This document shows, piece by piece, positions 36,745-59,835 of a stretch of DNA of 64,000 nucleotides. The stretch lies in the NCBI RefSeq assembly GCF_963675165.1, contig NC_087377.1:3006978-3070977 (forward strand). The letters are read 5' to 3'. This DNA is from Halichondria panicea. Taxonomy: Eukaryota > Porifera > Demospongiae > Suberitida > Halichondriidae. The notes beneath the pieces are model-generated. The model was not told the DNA's origin. It worked only from the letters and a program-made list of their open reading frames with translations, and made no database searches. Numbering within the stretch: the first letter of the stretch is position 1; every line of letters starts with the position of its first letter. Position numbers and translations under genes: made by a program.

Positions 36745-37040
36745 ACATTTATGGTTGTTTTGACACAGTGCTGGAGGATTTACTGCATGAGTAAAGGAAT
36801 TGACCACACCAGTAGTTTTAACCAATTATATATTTATTACCTACCACAAATGGTTATTTTGACACAATTATAGAGTTTTTACTGCATGAGGAGAAGTGAT
36901 TTGACCATTGTGGAAGTTTTAACCCTTTACATTTTTATTACCAATCACAAATGGTTGTTTTAACACGGTGCTGGAAGTTTTTACTGTACGAGTAAGGTAC
37001 TTTTGACAACTACAGTAGTTTTAATCTATTACAGTTGAAA
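36745..37040. repeat. Right subterminal repeats of the CACTA element
   Basis: Three units of about 100 bp start near 36752, 36851 and 36951. They share TGGTTGTTTTGACAC, a TTTTACTGCATGAG core and AGTAGTTTTAA. They differ from the left array except for GGTT/AACC motifs. Confidence 0.8.
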
Positions 37041-37143
37041 AAACTCCAAAATGTTACTTTACTATTCGCTGGTTTTTTTAACCCTTTGGTTGAAAGGTAC
37101 ATTTACCCATTAAGGTTAAACTAACCCAGTTGTTTTTTCAGTG

Positions 37144-37661
37144 CTGGAGTCTCGAGACAACCTTTCCAACATCTACAGTGGTCGTCTTTTCCGGTTCTGG
37201 TGTTGGCCCCATTTTTTGGGGTGCAGTAGCAGCTTCATCGATCTTGAGTTGAGTTTGATTATTTTGGTCAGTGGTTTCTTTTGTGGGCTGTTTCTTAAGT
37301 GGACTAGTATTGCCGACAGTGCTGTCTTCAATAGGTTCACAGGACATAAGGTAAGAGAAGATAAACTGTGTTTCTTCCTCTAGATTTGAAGATGCTTTGA
37401 ATTCAAGCTTTGTTCCAGATTTGTCCACAAAGGCCAATACTTGTTCACACTCGGCTAGTAAGGTACTGCAACGTTTCCTTTGATCTTTGGGCAGCAAAGA
37501 CAGGTTAGTAATGGATCCAACAAGCCGCTGTCGAGTGGTCGTTTTGCCAAGATCCGAGGGACCAATGAAGTGCGTCTTGAGATAACGTAACTCAATGGTG
37601 TTGTTTGTGTCGGCTATCAGCTCATCCAGTTTTTTCAAGTAGGTTCGGTTTTGAACATTGA
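37144..37661 (-). CDS. Copy D, 5' part: P-loop exon cut by the transposon
   Basis: From a phase-1 acceptor (CTGTACAG, exon begins 37661) the frame encodes QNRTYLKKLDELIAD, the P-loop FIGPSDLGKTTTRQ and the acidic insert, up to VVSRLQH. There the first bases of the transposon (CAC TGA) create a stop. Without the element the frame reads straight into SSGEYTKELLNK at 31052, matching copy A. The upstream exon is not found; sequence similarity to copy A continues at least 150 bp into the intron. The P-loop has Asp where copy A has Gly, at a variable position of the consensus. Confidence 0.82.
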
Positions 37662-37673
37662 CTGTACAGGAGT

Positions 37674-39871
37674 AACAATCGGTCATACTGAGCTGATTGA
37701 ATAGTTTGTAAATTTATGGCAATGAATCGAGGTATATTGATAATAATTTCACATTAGATCAAGGATACTAACGTATGATATTTTAATTACAATCCCCTCC
37801 CCTCCGTGGTTCGAGGACTCTTTCAGCTGCCATAACTTAAATTCGGTGGTTCCACTTTTACTGAAACCATAGAAAAAACCTAGTGTCCAAAGTTCATAGT
37901 TGCATGAAAGATATAAATGGTTATCTATTTGGCGATACATAATTATAGCCGTCAGACAAGTTCCTGTTGCGTTTCGTTTCAAAAATGGCTGTTGAAAAGC
38001 TGGTGTAATAATGGAACAGCAACGCAAGGCAGCTCATTACAAAAACCAATACCGTTAGGCCACACCAACTGATCTTATGTTTCACTGACTTTTAGCTAAC
38101 CCCCAAAAAAACAGACCAAGGTGGCAGGCATAAAAATAAAAATTGATGAATAAAACTACAAACAGAGTCACAAACATACTACAAAAAGTCACTTCAGTAA
38201 ACATTACTACGTTTTACTTGATCACGTGGCCATTCTGACCTCTGACCTGGACCACTAATTGTTGTTTTTTGTCATTCTGCAAAAATATGACCAGGAAAAT
38301 CCGTGAAACATAAGATTAATTTGGTGGCCTTATAATTATACACAAAAAAATCACAAACATGATGCAGGTACTAAAAATTTCAATCAGCAGAAGCCTTCCA
38401 GAGGAGGCAAGCAGTGATGGATAAGATGCTCAAGTGATATACTGGGAGACTGGCACCATCCAGGGGCGTAGCCAGACTTTTGAGACAGGGGTTTCTTCAG
38501 AAAAATCAGCGATGCGATAGCGCCGCGAAATTTTTTAGGCCACGCCCACTTCCGGTAACACACACTCTTGATTGGGGCACACCTATACTGCTTATTGACT
38601 ATTGTTCATGACTTTTTTACATGTTTGTGAGAAGCTAGCTAGCTATAGACGTAACATACTAGGCATGCAGGTGCCAATTGTGTATTGCTAGTCTAGCTGA
38701 GCAACAATTAAATGTCATTTACCTGAGAGGTTTCATGTGGCTGAGATTGTTCTAAACTTGTACACTTCCTGAATAAAGTTGTGCTTAGAGCTGAGTCTGA
38801 GAATACTGGAGCATTCAGGATTGATACTAGATCTAGAACTTAAGTCTTGGTCTTCTTTGTTTGAGGTAGCTAGCTAGCTGAGACTAACTAGCTGAGACAA
38901 AGCCAAGTGAAACGTACGGAAGCCCGTTTATCCCTTTCCTTGCCATTCGTGAAATCTGGAACAGGAGCATCTTTAGGTCGATCAATTAGTGTGGATCCGG
39001 CCTCACCACGCCTCCATGTCATTCTATTAGTCTAGATCCGGCTAGCAATTCTAGCTGGGACTCCCAGTTCTAGCTCCTTTTGTTTAGCGTGTCAGAGACT
39101 GGGAGAAGATGATTGGCACTCCCTGGCTCCTTTGGATGTACAGCTGTCCAGATCCCTAGAACATACCCTCCATTCTGACGAGTTATCAGTGCATAGGGTG
39201 CTTACTAGATTCTTGCCAGCCAGTACAGTTCAAGCTACACACAGCACCGCTCAACTATTCTCTACCCCATTATCTAGCTAAATCTGGTCCAACTAGACAG
39301 CAGACACAGCTAGTTAATTCAGTAAAGCCAGGGGTACCGGGTAGCCTACCCACGGTAACAATTCCTCTGGGCTGGGCTAACTAGTTGAGCCACGCCTCCC
39401 AATTCTTAAGGCTAGGTACATGTCTCTGTCTAGCTGCTTCTTCAGCTTCTTGCTCAGTTTTGTGGCTTAGAGAAAGGCCAGCTACTCAGGGGGAAGAGTC
39501 CAGATGAAAGTCTGGCAGCCAGGTGACGTCCAAACGGTCAGTTATTCTTTCCACCAACTTTTTAATCTAGTCTAGTCCTGCTTGCACTGCTACTACTACT
39601 ACTGCTACTCTTCCTACTACTACTGCTGCTACTCTTCCTAGCTAGTCAAAGGTTTCTTTTTTTTTTTATTTTTTATAACTACATATGCACAAAGAGACAT
39701 CAAAGCTTACATCGAAGGACACAGATTTTTAGCCTACTTGACTGATAAGGCCGTTACCTAGACTACAGTTTGTTTGTCAGGGAGGAGCTCACATACAACT
39801 TCATCTAATTCATCATAACGATTCCTTACCCATTGTTGTAATTTCTACAACAGATTGCCAAGGAAAGAGAT
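37674..39871. other. Gene-free stretch; fragments and simple repeats
   Basis: 38463-38560 is a one-ended fragment beginning CAGGGGCGTAGCCAGACTTT with AGCGCCGCGAAATTTTT and CACGCCCAC. (CTACTA)n-like runs lie at 39582-39640 and a T/A-rich tract at 39656-39677. No exon found; the upstream exons of copy D may lie here or beyond. Confidence 0.5.
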
Positions 39872-40908
39872 AGGGGCCATTCTGTTCCACTCTAAGATTC
39901 CACTCTAGAATGTACTTCCACTCTAAAATTCCACTCTGGAATGCACTTCCATTCTAAAATTCCACTCTGGAATGCACTTCCATTCTAAAATTCCACTCTG
40001 GAATGCACTTCCACTCTAAAATTCCACTCTAGAATGCACTTCCATTCTGAAATTCCATTCTAGAATGCATTTCCATTCTGAAATTCCATTGTGTTTTTTG
40101 TCTCCATCCAGTGTGAAAAATGGCTATAGTGAAGTTGAGAAACTTGTTAATATTTTGAGAGTGCATAGGTATTCTTACAGGCTAATCCGGCCTGTGTTTT
40201 TTATCTTGTTAATCCCCAACAGCTACTGCTTGTAATACTTATTCTGAAACATAGTTAGGACACAATCAAACAACCATTGTTATACGGTGACAGCATTGGG
40301 GACATGAATGCTGTCTCCAACAAATTGATATAAATGTTACAAATCATCAATAAACGCTAAATTTCTAGCTGCAGTTTTAATGTTCATAGCTGCCAGTTCT
40401 GTTACTAAGTGCCTGAACACGTACAGACCAGATGATGTCAATTTGACCTTTGCTGTCTTGACATATATACCTCCAGGCTCCACTCTGGTTGAAGATCAGA
40501 GAGGGCAGAGCTGGGTGGCGAGACTTTATCCTGCATTGAGGACACTATATACTCCCATGCACACTCCTTTAATACAGATATCACACTGTATGTGTAGGGG
40601 GGGGGGGGGGGTCAGATTTATAATCTCAAAGATGTGTAGCTATACAACGGCTGAATTTCCGTAGCCCTTGCTATACAGAATAGTAATTTATATCTAATTA
40701 TAACTACTTGCATGTGGGAGGTCATCAAAAACATGCACCATTCGCGTGATATCATGTGATTGGCACAATGGAAGTGCACTCCAGAATGGAAGTTCAGAGT
40801 GGAATTTTAGAATGGAAGTGCATTCCAGAGTGGAATTTCAGAGTGCATGGAAGTGCATTCTAGAGTGGAATCTTAGAGTGGAACTGAATGGCCCTACGGG
40901 CTTTCGTA
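39872..40908 (+). mobile_element. Foldback element X (GGAAGTGCATTC minisatellite arms)
   Basis: It is bounded by AGGGGCCATTCTGTTCCAC and GAACTGAATGGCCCTACGGG. Next to each end is an array of about 28-bp units (CCACTCTGGAATGCACTTCC on the left, its complement on the right). The unique centre (40100-40770) is matched, inverted, by 41300-42165. A G14 tract sits at 40598-40611. No transposase is seen. Confidence 0.75.
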
Positions 40909-41212
40909 CTTTTGGCTAGCTAGCTAACAACAACAACCACACGTGGCTGAATTTTTTGCGCAGGGGCGTTCCCTTCCATTGAGGAAGTGCATTCTAGAGT
41001 GGAATTTTAGAATGGAAATGCATTCTAGAGTGGAATTTTAGAGTGGCATTTTAGAGTGGAAGTGCATTCCAGAGTGGAATTTTAAAATGGAAGTGCATTC
41101 CAGAGTGGAATTTTAGAGTGGAAGTGCATTCTAGAGTGGAATTTTAGAGTGGAAGTGCATTATAGAGTGGAATGTTAGAGTGGAATTAAATGGCCCCTAC
41201 GGGCTTCCGTAA
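40909..41212. repeat. Minisatellite block between the foldback copies
   Basis: About eight more units of AGAGTGGAATTTTAGAATGG/AAGTGCATTC run from 40983 to 41185, ending in ATGGCCCCTACGGGCTTCCG. It may be the remnant right arm of a third copy. Confidence 0.65.
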
Positions 41213-42406
41213 TTTTCACTCTAAGATTCCACTCTAGAATGCACTTCCACTCTGAAATTCCACTCTGGAATGCACTTCCATTCTAAAATTCCACTCTGAA
41301 CTTCCATTCTGGAGTGCACTTCCATTTGTGCCAATCACATGGTATCACGCGTCGGCCTCTCTGTACCAAGATCGTATCTACCAGTGACTAAACTGCTCTG
41401 ATAAATCGTTTGTGACTATCATGGTATATATTACTGTGTGTGTGTATAGTATTTATTAGTGGACTCTGCATGCAATTGAGAATGGTGCATGTTTTTGATG
41501 ACCTCTCGCATGCATAATTATTTAGTATACTATTCTGTAGCCAAGGGCTACTGAAATTCAGCCGTTGTATAGCTATACATCTTTGAGTATATATATATCT
41601 GACCCCCCCCCCACACATAATTATAGTGTCGTATCTGTATTAAAAGAGTGTGCATGGGAGTATAGTGTCCTCAATGCAGGATAAAGTCCCGCCCACCAGC
41701 TCTGCCCTCTCTGATGTTCAACCAGAGTGGAGCCTGGAGGTATATGTCAAGACCGCAAAGGTCAAATTGACATTATCTGGTCCTGTACGTGTTCAGGCAC
41801 TTAGTAACAGAACTGGCAGCTATGAACATTAAAAGTGCAGCTAGAAATTTAGCGTTTATTGATGATTTGTAACATTTATATCAATTTGTGCATGTGTTGG
41901 AGACAGATCATTAGCATTCATGTCCCCAATGCTGTTACCGTATAACAGTGGTTGTTTGATTGTGTCCTAACTATGTTTCAAATAATTATTACATGCAGTA
42001 TAGCTGTTGGTGATTAACTATAGCCTCGATTCCAGGCCGATTAAAATACGTATTTTAATCGGCCTTGAATCGAGGCTAGCAAGATAAAAAATACCCATGC
42101 ACTCTCAAAATATTAACAAGTTTCTCAACTTCACTATAGCCATTTTTTTCACACTGGATGGAGACAATAACACAATGGATTTCAGAATGGAAATACATTC
42201 TAGAATAGAATTTCAGAATGGAAGTGCATTCCAGAGTGGAATTTTAGAGTGGAAGTGCATTCCAGAGTGGAATTTTAGAATGGAAGTGCATTCCAGAGTG
42301 GAATTTTAGAATGGAAGTGCATTCCAGAGTGGAATTTCAGAGTGGAAGTGAATTCTAGAGTGGAATCTTAGAGTGGAACTGAATGGCCCCTACGGGCTTC
42401 CGTAAA
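41213..42406 (-). mobile_element. Foldback element Y, inverted copy of X
   Basis: Its body is the reverse complement of X over most of its length (for example TTAGCGTTTATTGATGATTT against AAATCATCAATAAACGCTAA), and its ends are the same GGGGCC...CCGTA sequence. It has one extra hairpin of about 62 bp at 42017-42079 that X lacks. X and Y can pair into a very long cruciform or stem. Confidence 0.75.
42017..42079. mobile_element. TAGCCTCG hairpin inserted into element Y
   Basis: TAGCCTCGATTCCAGGCCGA and its mirror, ending GAATCGAGGCTA, form a near-perfect 30-bp-arm palindrome centred on TACGTA. It interrupts GATTAAC/AAGATA, which is continuous in element X (40190-40205, opposite strand). Confidence 0.8.
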
Positions 42407-42579
42407 TTTTCATTGCATTTCACTTGTTATCATGATGATATCATTGATATTAGGGATTGGAAACGCTTACATGACTGCTAGTGAAAACGTCACTTCTGCT
42501 GAACCATGTGCTGCCTGATAAACCTAAAAAGTGAACAGTACTACACTTAGTGAAATCCTGTTCCAACCCCTCTTCCTCT

Positions 42580-42925
42580 AATTATCCATGATGATATCAA
42601 GTGATAAATGACGGTTCGATAATTATCACTCACAATAAAGTGAGCATGTGCTATAATTATAATACTAGTAACATAATAGTATACATGAGTATTCTGAAGT
42701 CCATGCAGCAATCCGTCTAATTAAATGTACTCTGCATGGTCTCACACAAAATAGCTGCAGGCTATAAAGTTATAGCTATACGAAGTTACTTCGTTCTCAG
42801 ATTTGTTGTGTCCGTAACAGTTTCACCCGTTTAAATGATCGTACAACAAAATGTACATGTATATAAAATGGGTGCGTTAACATTTTTTTGTTGCAAAAAC
42901 GGTAACGCAATGCGATCGGATTATT
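42580..42925 (+). repeat. Family-3 dispersed repeat, second copy
   Basis: It shares GTGAGCATGTGCTAT, ACTTCGTTCTCAGATT, TTTCACCCGTTT and GCAAAAACGGTAACG-type sequence with 3700-4030 and 58936-59290, with several deletions. Confidence 0.65.
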
Positions 42926-43739
42926 CTGGGTCCAGATAATAATTATGTCACTAAATGAAAAAAGTGCCCCAAGTATATAGGAGAGCTTTAATGCTCGTCG
43001 GCACTATATCTCTACTATAATTATACTATGAGGGATTTTTATAATGCATGTGCATTAAACAATTTCCCCAGGTATATATATAGGAGAGCATTAATGTCCA
43101 TTGGCATTAAATACTATAGGAAACATTTAATGCTCGGCACTAAATCTCTCCTATAATAATATGGGATATGCTTTATGATTGAGGGCATGATATGGGATAC
43201 GCTTAATGCTCGGCACTAAGTCTCTCCTATAATAATATGGGAGGTTCTTAATGACTGAGGGCACTAATACTCTCCTATATTACTTTAGGAAGGATGCAAT
43301 GCCCCTTGCATTAAACCTTTCCTATATATCAGATATAACTATAGGAATGATATGGTGTGCCCAGCACTAAAGCTCTCCTATAATAATATGGACAATGCCT
43401 AATGTCTGGGGGCACTAAGTCTCTCCTATAATAATAATTATGAGATATGCTATATGATTGAGGGCACTAAGTCTCATTATCTATGGTCTCTCCTATAATA
43501 ATATGGAATATGCTTAAAGATTGAGGGCATGCACTAAGTCTTCCCTGCATGAAGCAAACATGGGAGATATAGCCCACCAAAAGGTGTTAATGTAAAATGA
43601 TATGAGGCACTTACATTAGTTAATGAAGGTGCTAATGTTGATAAATTAGTTGCTTCACTTCTTATCTATCAAATCCACCAACTCATGATCACTAGCTCAT
43701 TCATGACAAGATATACTAGTACTGTATGAAAGGCTGTAT

Positions 43740-44640
43740 TCAGAGTGCAGTTGGAGAAGAGAATGCCAACAAAGTGGTGAAAGGTTGCCAAGTAAGCCAA
43801 AGAATTGGACTATTATTATATTATGTTCTATTGTTACTTTCTATGTACGTATAGGTGCACTCTGTAAGAAGAGTCAGCGAAAGAGTTAACAAGTCACAAT
43901 CAAAGGCACATAATGCTTTCACTATCATGCATCGCTTACGCCATTCCCAACCTTGACTCAAAACCACATGTAGAGGCTTTATTCAAAGTTTTATGTGGTG
44001 GCGAACCACTCTCATCAGCCGTACAAATCTTGGACGAGTCAGCACTGTTGAAAGACTACAGCTTGGAACATAAGCCAAGCGATTGGAGGGCAAGCAAAAA
44101 CTGGTGCAACTGGTGGATGAGACCAAACCACTTGAGTGAGTTGAATGAGCATACATAATTATAATTTGACATGAATGCATGTTTATCAGCATGTACATTT
44201 AACTATGTTTTTAAACAGGAATGCTCTCTCCATGTTACTGCCTGATGGATCCTGACACTTTCAGGGAGTTACCTAGCTCAATAAACGCGGTAGAATCACA
44301 CAATCGATTTGGCAAACCTACTCACCCACTTCCTTTAAAAGGAGCTATGATGGCCACGTATATAGGGAGGATATGGCAAAAGGCATAGAGATTATGGCAA
44401 AGAGAAAAGGTCTCTCTACATCATTTGACAGCCCTTCAGAAAGTGCACGTTCCAAGAGGAAAGACCAGCAAAACCGAGCTCGTCGAAAGAGACTGCACAC
44501 AGATAATGACCCAGAAGGTCCTCCCGACAGAAAATGTGCATTCAATTCAGGTGATCATACACCAACAGGTCACAAGAAAACAAGACACAGTTTTAAGTTA
44601 GCAGACAGCAGCAACAAGAGAAAATCAGGTTGGTACTAAG
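43740..44640 (+). pseudogene. Transposon-encoded protein relic (NAVE motif)
   Basis: Pieces with splice-like borders encode DWRASKNWCNWWMRPNHL, then (after an intron 44137-44219) PCYCLMDPDTFRELPSSINA and VESHNRFGKPTHPLPLKGAM. After a frame change comes a basic stretch, KRKGLSTSF...KRKDQQNRARRKR. I recall the WWxRPxHLRML...TTNAVE arrangement from multicopy animal transposon proteins; function unknown. A frameshift near 44375 breaks it. Confidence 0.6.
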
Positions 44641-44889
44641 GGGGCAAAGTGTATTATAATTTATTTAGTAGATCAATCTAACATGATTTATAATGATGCA
44701 TATAGGAGGATGTGCAAACAATTAAGAAAGTACACTTTAAATCATTTATGTATATAATTATAGGTATATATAGTTACATGTAGAATTCATTCAGACTGAG
44801 TTATTTTTATGCAGATAAAATTCTGATCTCGGATAGTCCTCAACACCCACCGAGTATTGGATTTCAGTTCTGAAACTTACAAACAATGA

Positions 44890-45426
44890 TAGGTCGATAC
44901 TACTGAAAGGAGGCTTACTCACTGACAAGCACACGGATGCTTGTCTAAACACCCTATCAAAGCAATTCCCTGGTATTCTAGATCCTCAGACAGCTCTCCT
45001 TGCCCAACTTCCATTCAGGATCTCTTAAAGCCGCCCAACAAAAATCTATGTTCTTTCACAATTTTTATGGTCATTGGGCACTGTCAAGTCTTAGCAGTGG
45101 CATCGTCTTCCTCTTCGATTCCCTTCTGCCAAAGGAGCTCGACCTGAAGTTAAAAGAGCAGATGCTGTCGCTCTATATATATGGAAAATGCCTGGTACAA
45201 AGACCATATGTACAGCGCCAATAGGGCAGCAAGGACTGTGGGTGCTTTGCAATCGCCTTTTGTGTGTCATTGTTATATGGGGAAGATCCTTCGAGTTTGC
45301 TGTTTAACCAGAAGGAGATGCGAGGACACATATTCAGCTGCTTAACACAGGAAAGATTTCTACCTTTCCCTACATGTGCCCTGACGAAGAAAGCAAGACG
45401 TCCTCTTGAACTATGCCTTGATTAGT
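44890..45426 (+). pseudogene. Ulp1-like (C48) cysteine protease relic of the element
   Basis: Three pieces can be aligned to a transposon-type Ulp1 peptidase: GGLLTDKHTDACLNTLSKQF, then (after a frameshift near 45010) a segment with the catalytic His in FYGHWALSSL and Asp in FLFDSLLP. After an in-frame TAG at 45222 comes the catalytic Cys segment SKDCGCFAIAFCVSLLYG, then FNQKEMRGHI. His, Asp and Cys are all present in order, but the frameshift and stop make it a pseudogene. Ulp1-like domains accompany some CACTA and MULE elements; their role in transposition is unsettled. Confidence 0.8.
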
Positions 45427-46192
45427 TTTTAACATTGATAGTTTAGTTAAATTGTCCCTTCTTCACCATACAAATTTGAAGCATAATTAATGATTGTTGT
45501 TAGTGCAAACAGGATAAATTCTCTCCTATAGTTATTTAGGAGAGACTTAGTGGCCTCAGATATTAAGCATACCCCGTATTATTATAGGAGAGACTTAGTG
45601 CCCCCAGACATTAGGCATTGTCCATATTATTATAGGAGAGCTTTAGTGCTGGGCACACCATATCATTCCTAGGAAATTAAAGGTTTAATGCAAGGGGCAT
45701 TGCATCCTTCCTAAAGTAATATAGGAGAGTATTAGTGCCCTCAGTCATTAAGAACCTCCCATATTATTATAGGAGAGACTTAGTGCCGAGCATTAAGCGT
45801 ATCCCATATCATTATAGGAGAGACTTAGTGCCCTCAATCATAAAGCATATCCCATATTACTATAGGAGAGATTTAGTGCCGAGCATTAAATGTTTCCTAT
45901 AGTATATAGGAGAGCTTTAATGCCAATGGACATTAATGCTCTCCTATATACCTGGGGAAATTATTTACTGCACATGCATTATAAAAATGCCTCATAGTAT
46001 ATAGGAGAGGTATAGTGCCGACGAGCATTAAAGCTCTCCTATATACTTGGGGCACTTTTTTCATTTAGTGACATTCTGTACGGAACCGATTATTCTGGCG
46101 GCTATAATTATATTGTATAATTATTTTATTACTTCTGTAAGAGGGGATGTACTGCTATAATACAATTACTTGAGCCCGAGAGCAAGACTATA

Positions 46193-46390
46193 TGCCGGAT
46201 TCCGGATTTGCAACCGTCAAAGAGCTAGTTGAGCAACACATCGACTCCTACAGATGCTCAAGAGGTTCCTTGGGTCAATTAGCGTTGGCCGTTTGACGTC
46301 CCTTACTGGAGTTGCAAGCTCTTCTTGGATAAAATGTATCTAAACCACGCCCATGGACCCATGGAAGCTTAACCATCTTGTTGGAGAGCA
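46193..46390 (-). repeat. Inverted copy of the 12315-12520 repeat
   Basis: Shared landmarks are AGAGCTAGTTGAGCAACAC, GATGCTCAAGAGG, GACGTCCCTTACTGGAG and CCATCTTGTTGGAGAGCAGC. Confidence 0.75.
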
Positions 46391-46447
46391 GCTTGAATCA
46401 TGGATAATTAGAGGAATGTTTGTGGAAATTATAGGTATATATAGGAT

Positions 46448-58265
<11,818 letters not shown>

Positions 58266-58935
58266 TATATTGAAGCTTTATAGACACACTTGAGCTTTCT
58301 TTGTCTCAGTTCCGCCGTTTTTCAGTAATTCGCTGATTCTGTAGATTTATAAATAATAATAGCTATAAATACGTATAAATCATGCCATGCATAATTACAT
58401 TAAAAGTGGTAAAGATCTTTAACTAAGCAAACCATTAATAAGTGCATGACTCAATTATGATCATGACCACCTTATACCTAATTTTGATATACAAATTAAC
58501 AGATAATTAATTAGTATCTATAGAATACATTAGCTGATTGCGAAACATTCGAAAAAAAACCATGTAACAGCATTTAGACGAGATAAGAGAGTCAATCCAT
58601 TTTTCAATCGCATAAAGATATAATTATATAGATTATCAGTATAATAATTATTATATAGGACACAATTTTGGAAGAAATTTTTTTAACAACAATCATGGTA
58701 TATAGGATTCTGGATTCTGCCTAGCACGGCATGCATGCATAATTAATATATATAGCAATGCAAACATCTTCATTATTAGTTATCGAGTTTGCTGAGAGGT
58801 CATAGTTCACTCCTCCCTTGACCACAGCTATAGTGGCTCACAGTAAGGCAGCTCATTCCACATTTATATACATGTATATATACACATGCACTTCATACTT
58901 TTTATTTCACTTCTGATACATTAATTTTCAGTAAT

Positions 58936-59290
58936 ACACTATGATATCAAGTGATGAATGAAATGGTTCACAGTCAATAAAGTGAGCATGTGCTATTCAA
59001 TTTCTGAAAAAAAATCATGACAAGGACAATGGCTCACAAAGTACACATGCAGTGAGTGCATGAAGTGATAGTAATAAACTATCTGCAAACGATACTATAT
59101 ACAGTGGCAAGGTTAGCTGCGAAGTTGCTTCATTCTCAGATTCTTTGTGTCCCGCTAACTCAGCAACACTTTCACCTGTTTTAAAATTGAACAACAAATC
59201 GTAATTATGGTGCGTATAATTATAAATAAAACATGTACGTTCAATTCCAGTTGACAATACATTTTCTGTTTGCGTAAAAACGACATATAT
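58936..59290 (+). repeat. Family-3 dispersed repeat, third copy
   Basis: AAAGTGAGCATGTGCTATTC through GGCAAGGTTAGCTGCGAAG to TCCAGTTGACA and GCGTAAAAACGACA. Confidence 0.75.
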
Positions 59291-59400
59291 ATTAGCAGTA
59301 CAGCACGAGGGCATGACCTATAATCAACTTAATGCTAATTGCGTAGAATATACGTAGTCTTGCATGCGTAAAACATTTGAGCATCTATGCGTCATAGCTA

Positions 59401-59450
59401 TAGCCTCGAATCCAGGCCGTATTTTAATCGGCCTGGTCTCGAGGCTATAC
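59401..59450. mobile_element. TAGCCTCG hairpin element
   Basis: TAGCCTCGAATCCAGGCCG then GTATTTTAATCGGCCTGG and TCTCGAGGCTA: the same hairpin as at 42017-42079, slightly diverged and shorter. Confidence 0.75.
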
Positions 59451-59835
59451 ATCATAGCATATAGCATGCATTGCCGCTAATTCATTATGCAACATTATTA
59501 TACCTATTAAATGAACCAATCAGATTGCATGCAGGTTTCTATAGCATCACACAACTACAGCTATAATTTATAGTGTTACAATAATTATAATTATACGTCT
59601 TGCGCATTTCTTATTCAGCTATATATATCGGCATTTATTTGAGAAAGGCATGCATGCATGCATGCACTTATAATTATTATATATATAGTGGGTAATTTTT
59701 GTTGGTGAACACTTTCGTATGAACTATTATACCCTTTAATAATAATCATTCGTACAGCTCAGGATAGTGACATTAAATATAATAAATTATTTTCAATTTT
59801 CGTATGATTTAATATAATTTTTATATTATTGCATT

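Larger units (their letters stand above)
31061..37143. mobile_element. CACTA-class DNA transposon, intact, two genes
   Basis: The termini are CACTGAAAAAACAA on the left and TTGTTTTTTCAGTG on the right (perfect 14-bp inverted repeat, similarity continuing a few bases as TGGTT/TGGGTT). A 2-bp CT duplication flanks it (31059-31060 and 37144-37145). Copy A, uninterrupted at 1660-1675, supplies the empty site. Inside are subterminal repeats at both ends, a SAM-domain gene on the minus strand and a transposase-like gene on the plus strand. CACTA/EnSpm elements classically start CACTA or CACTG and have short duplications with subterminal arrays. Both genes are open and spliced cleanly, so insertion looks recent. 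Confidence 0.92.
42949..46070. mobile_element. Second CACTA-like element, 3.1 kb, decayed
   Basis: It begins CACTAAATGAAAAAAGTGCC and ends with the exact complement, followed by about 560 bp of inverted terminal sequence on each side (42949-43540 and 45510-46070). Each arm is built of some ten units containing TATAGGAGAGNCTTAGTGCC and NNGAGCATTAA. A perfect GT/AC extension outside CACTA leaves AT on both sides as a possible 2-bp duplication. The interior (43560-45500) contains disrupted coding relics, including a Ulp1-type protease. Class assignment rests on the CACTA ends. Confidence 0.75.

Noticed and set aside
37662-37686. ATG at 37686 as the start of copy D
   Set aside because: Copy A has an extra base between the same ATG and the exon, which shifts the frame; the sequence is a pyrimidine tract plus CAG in both, so it is an intron end.
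40380-40664. 94-codon frame in foldback element X
   Set aside because: Its inverted partner in Y is not open in the same frame; no domain similarity.
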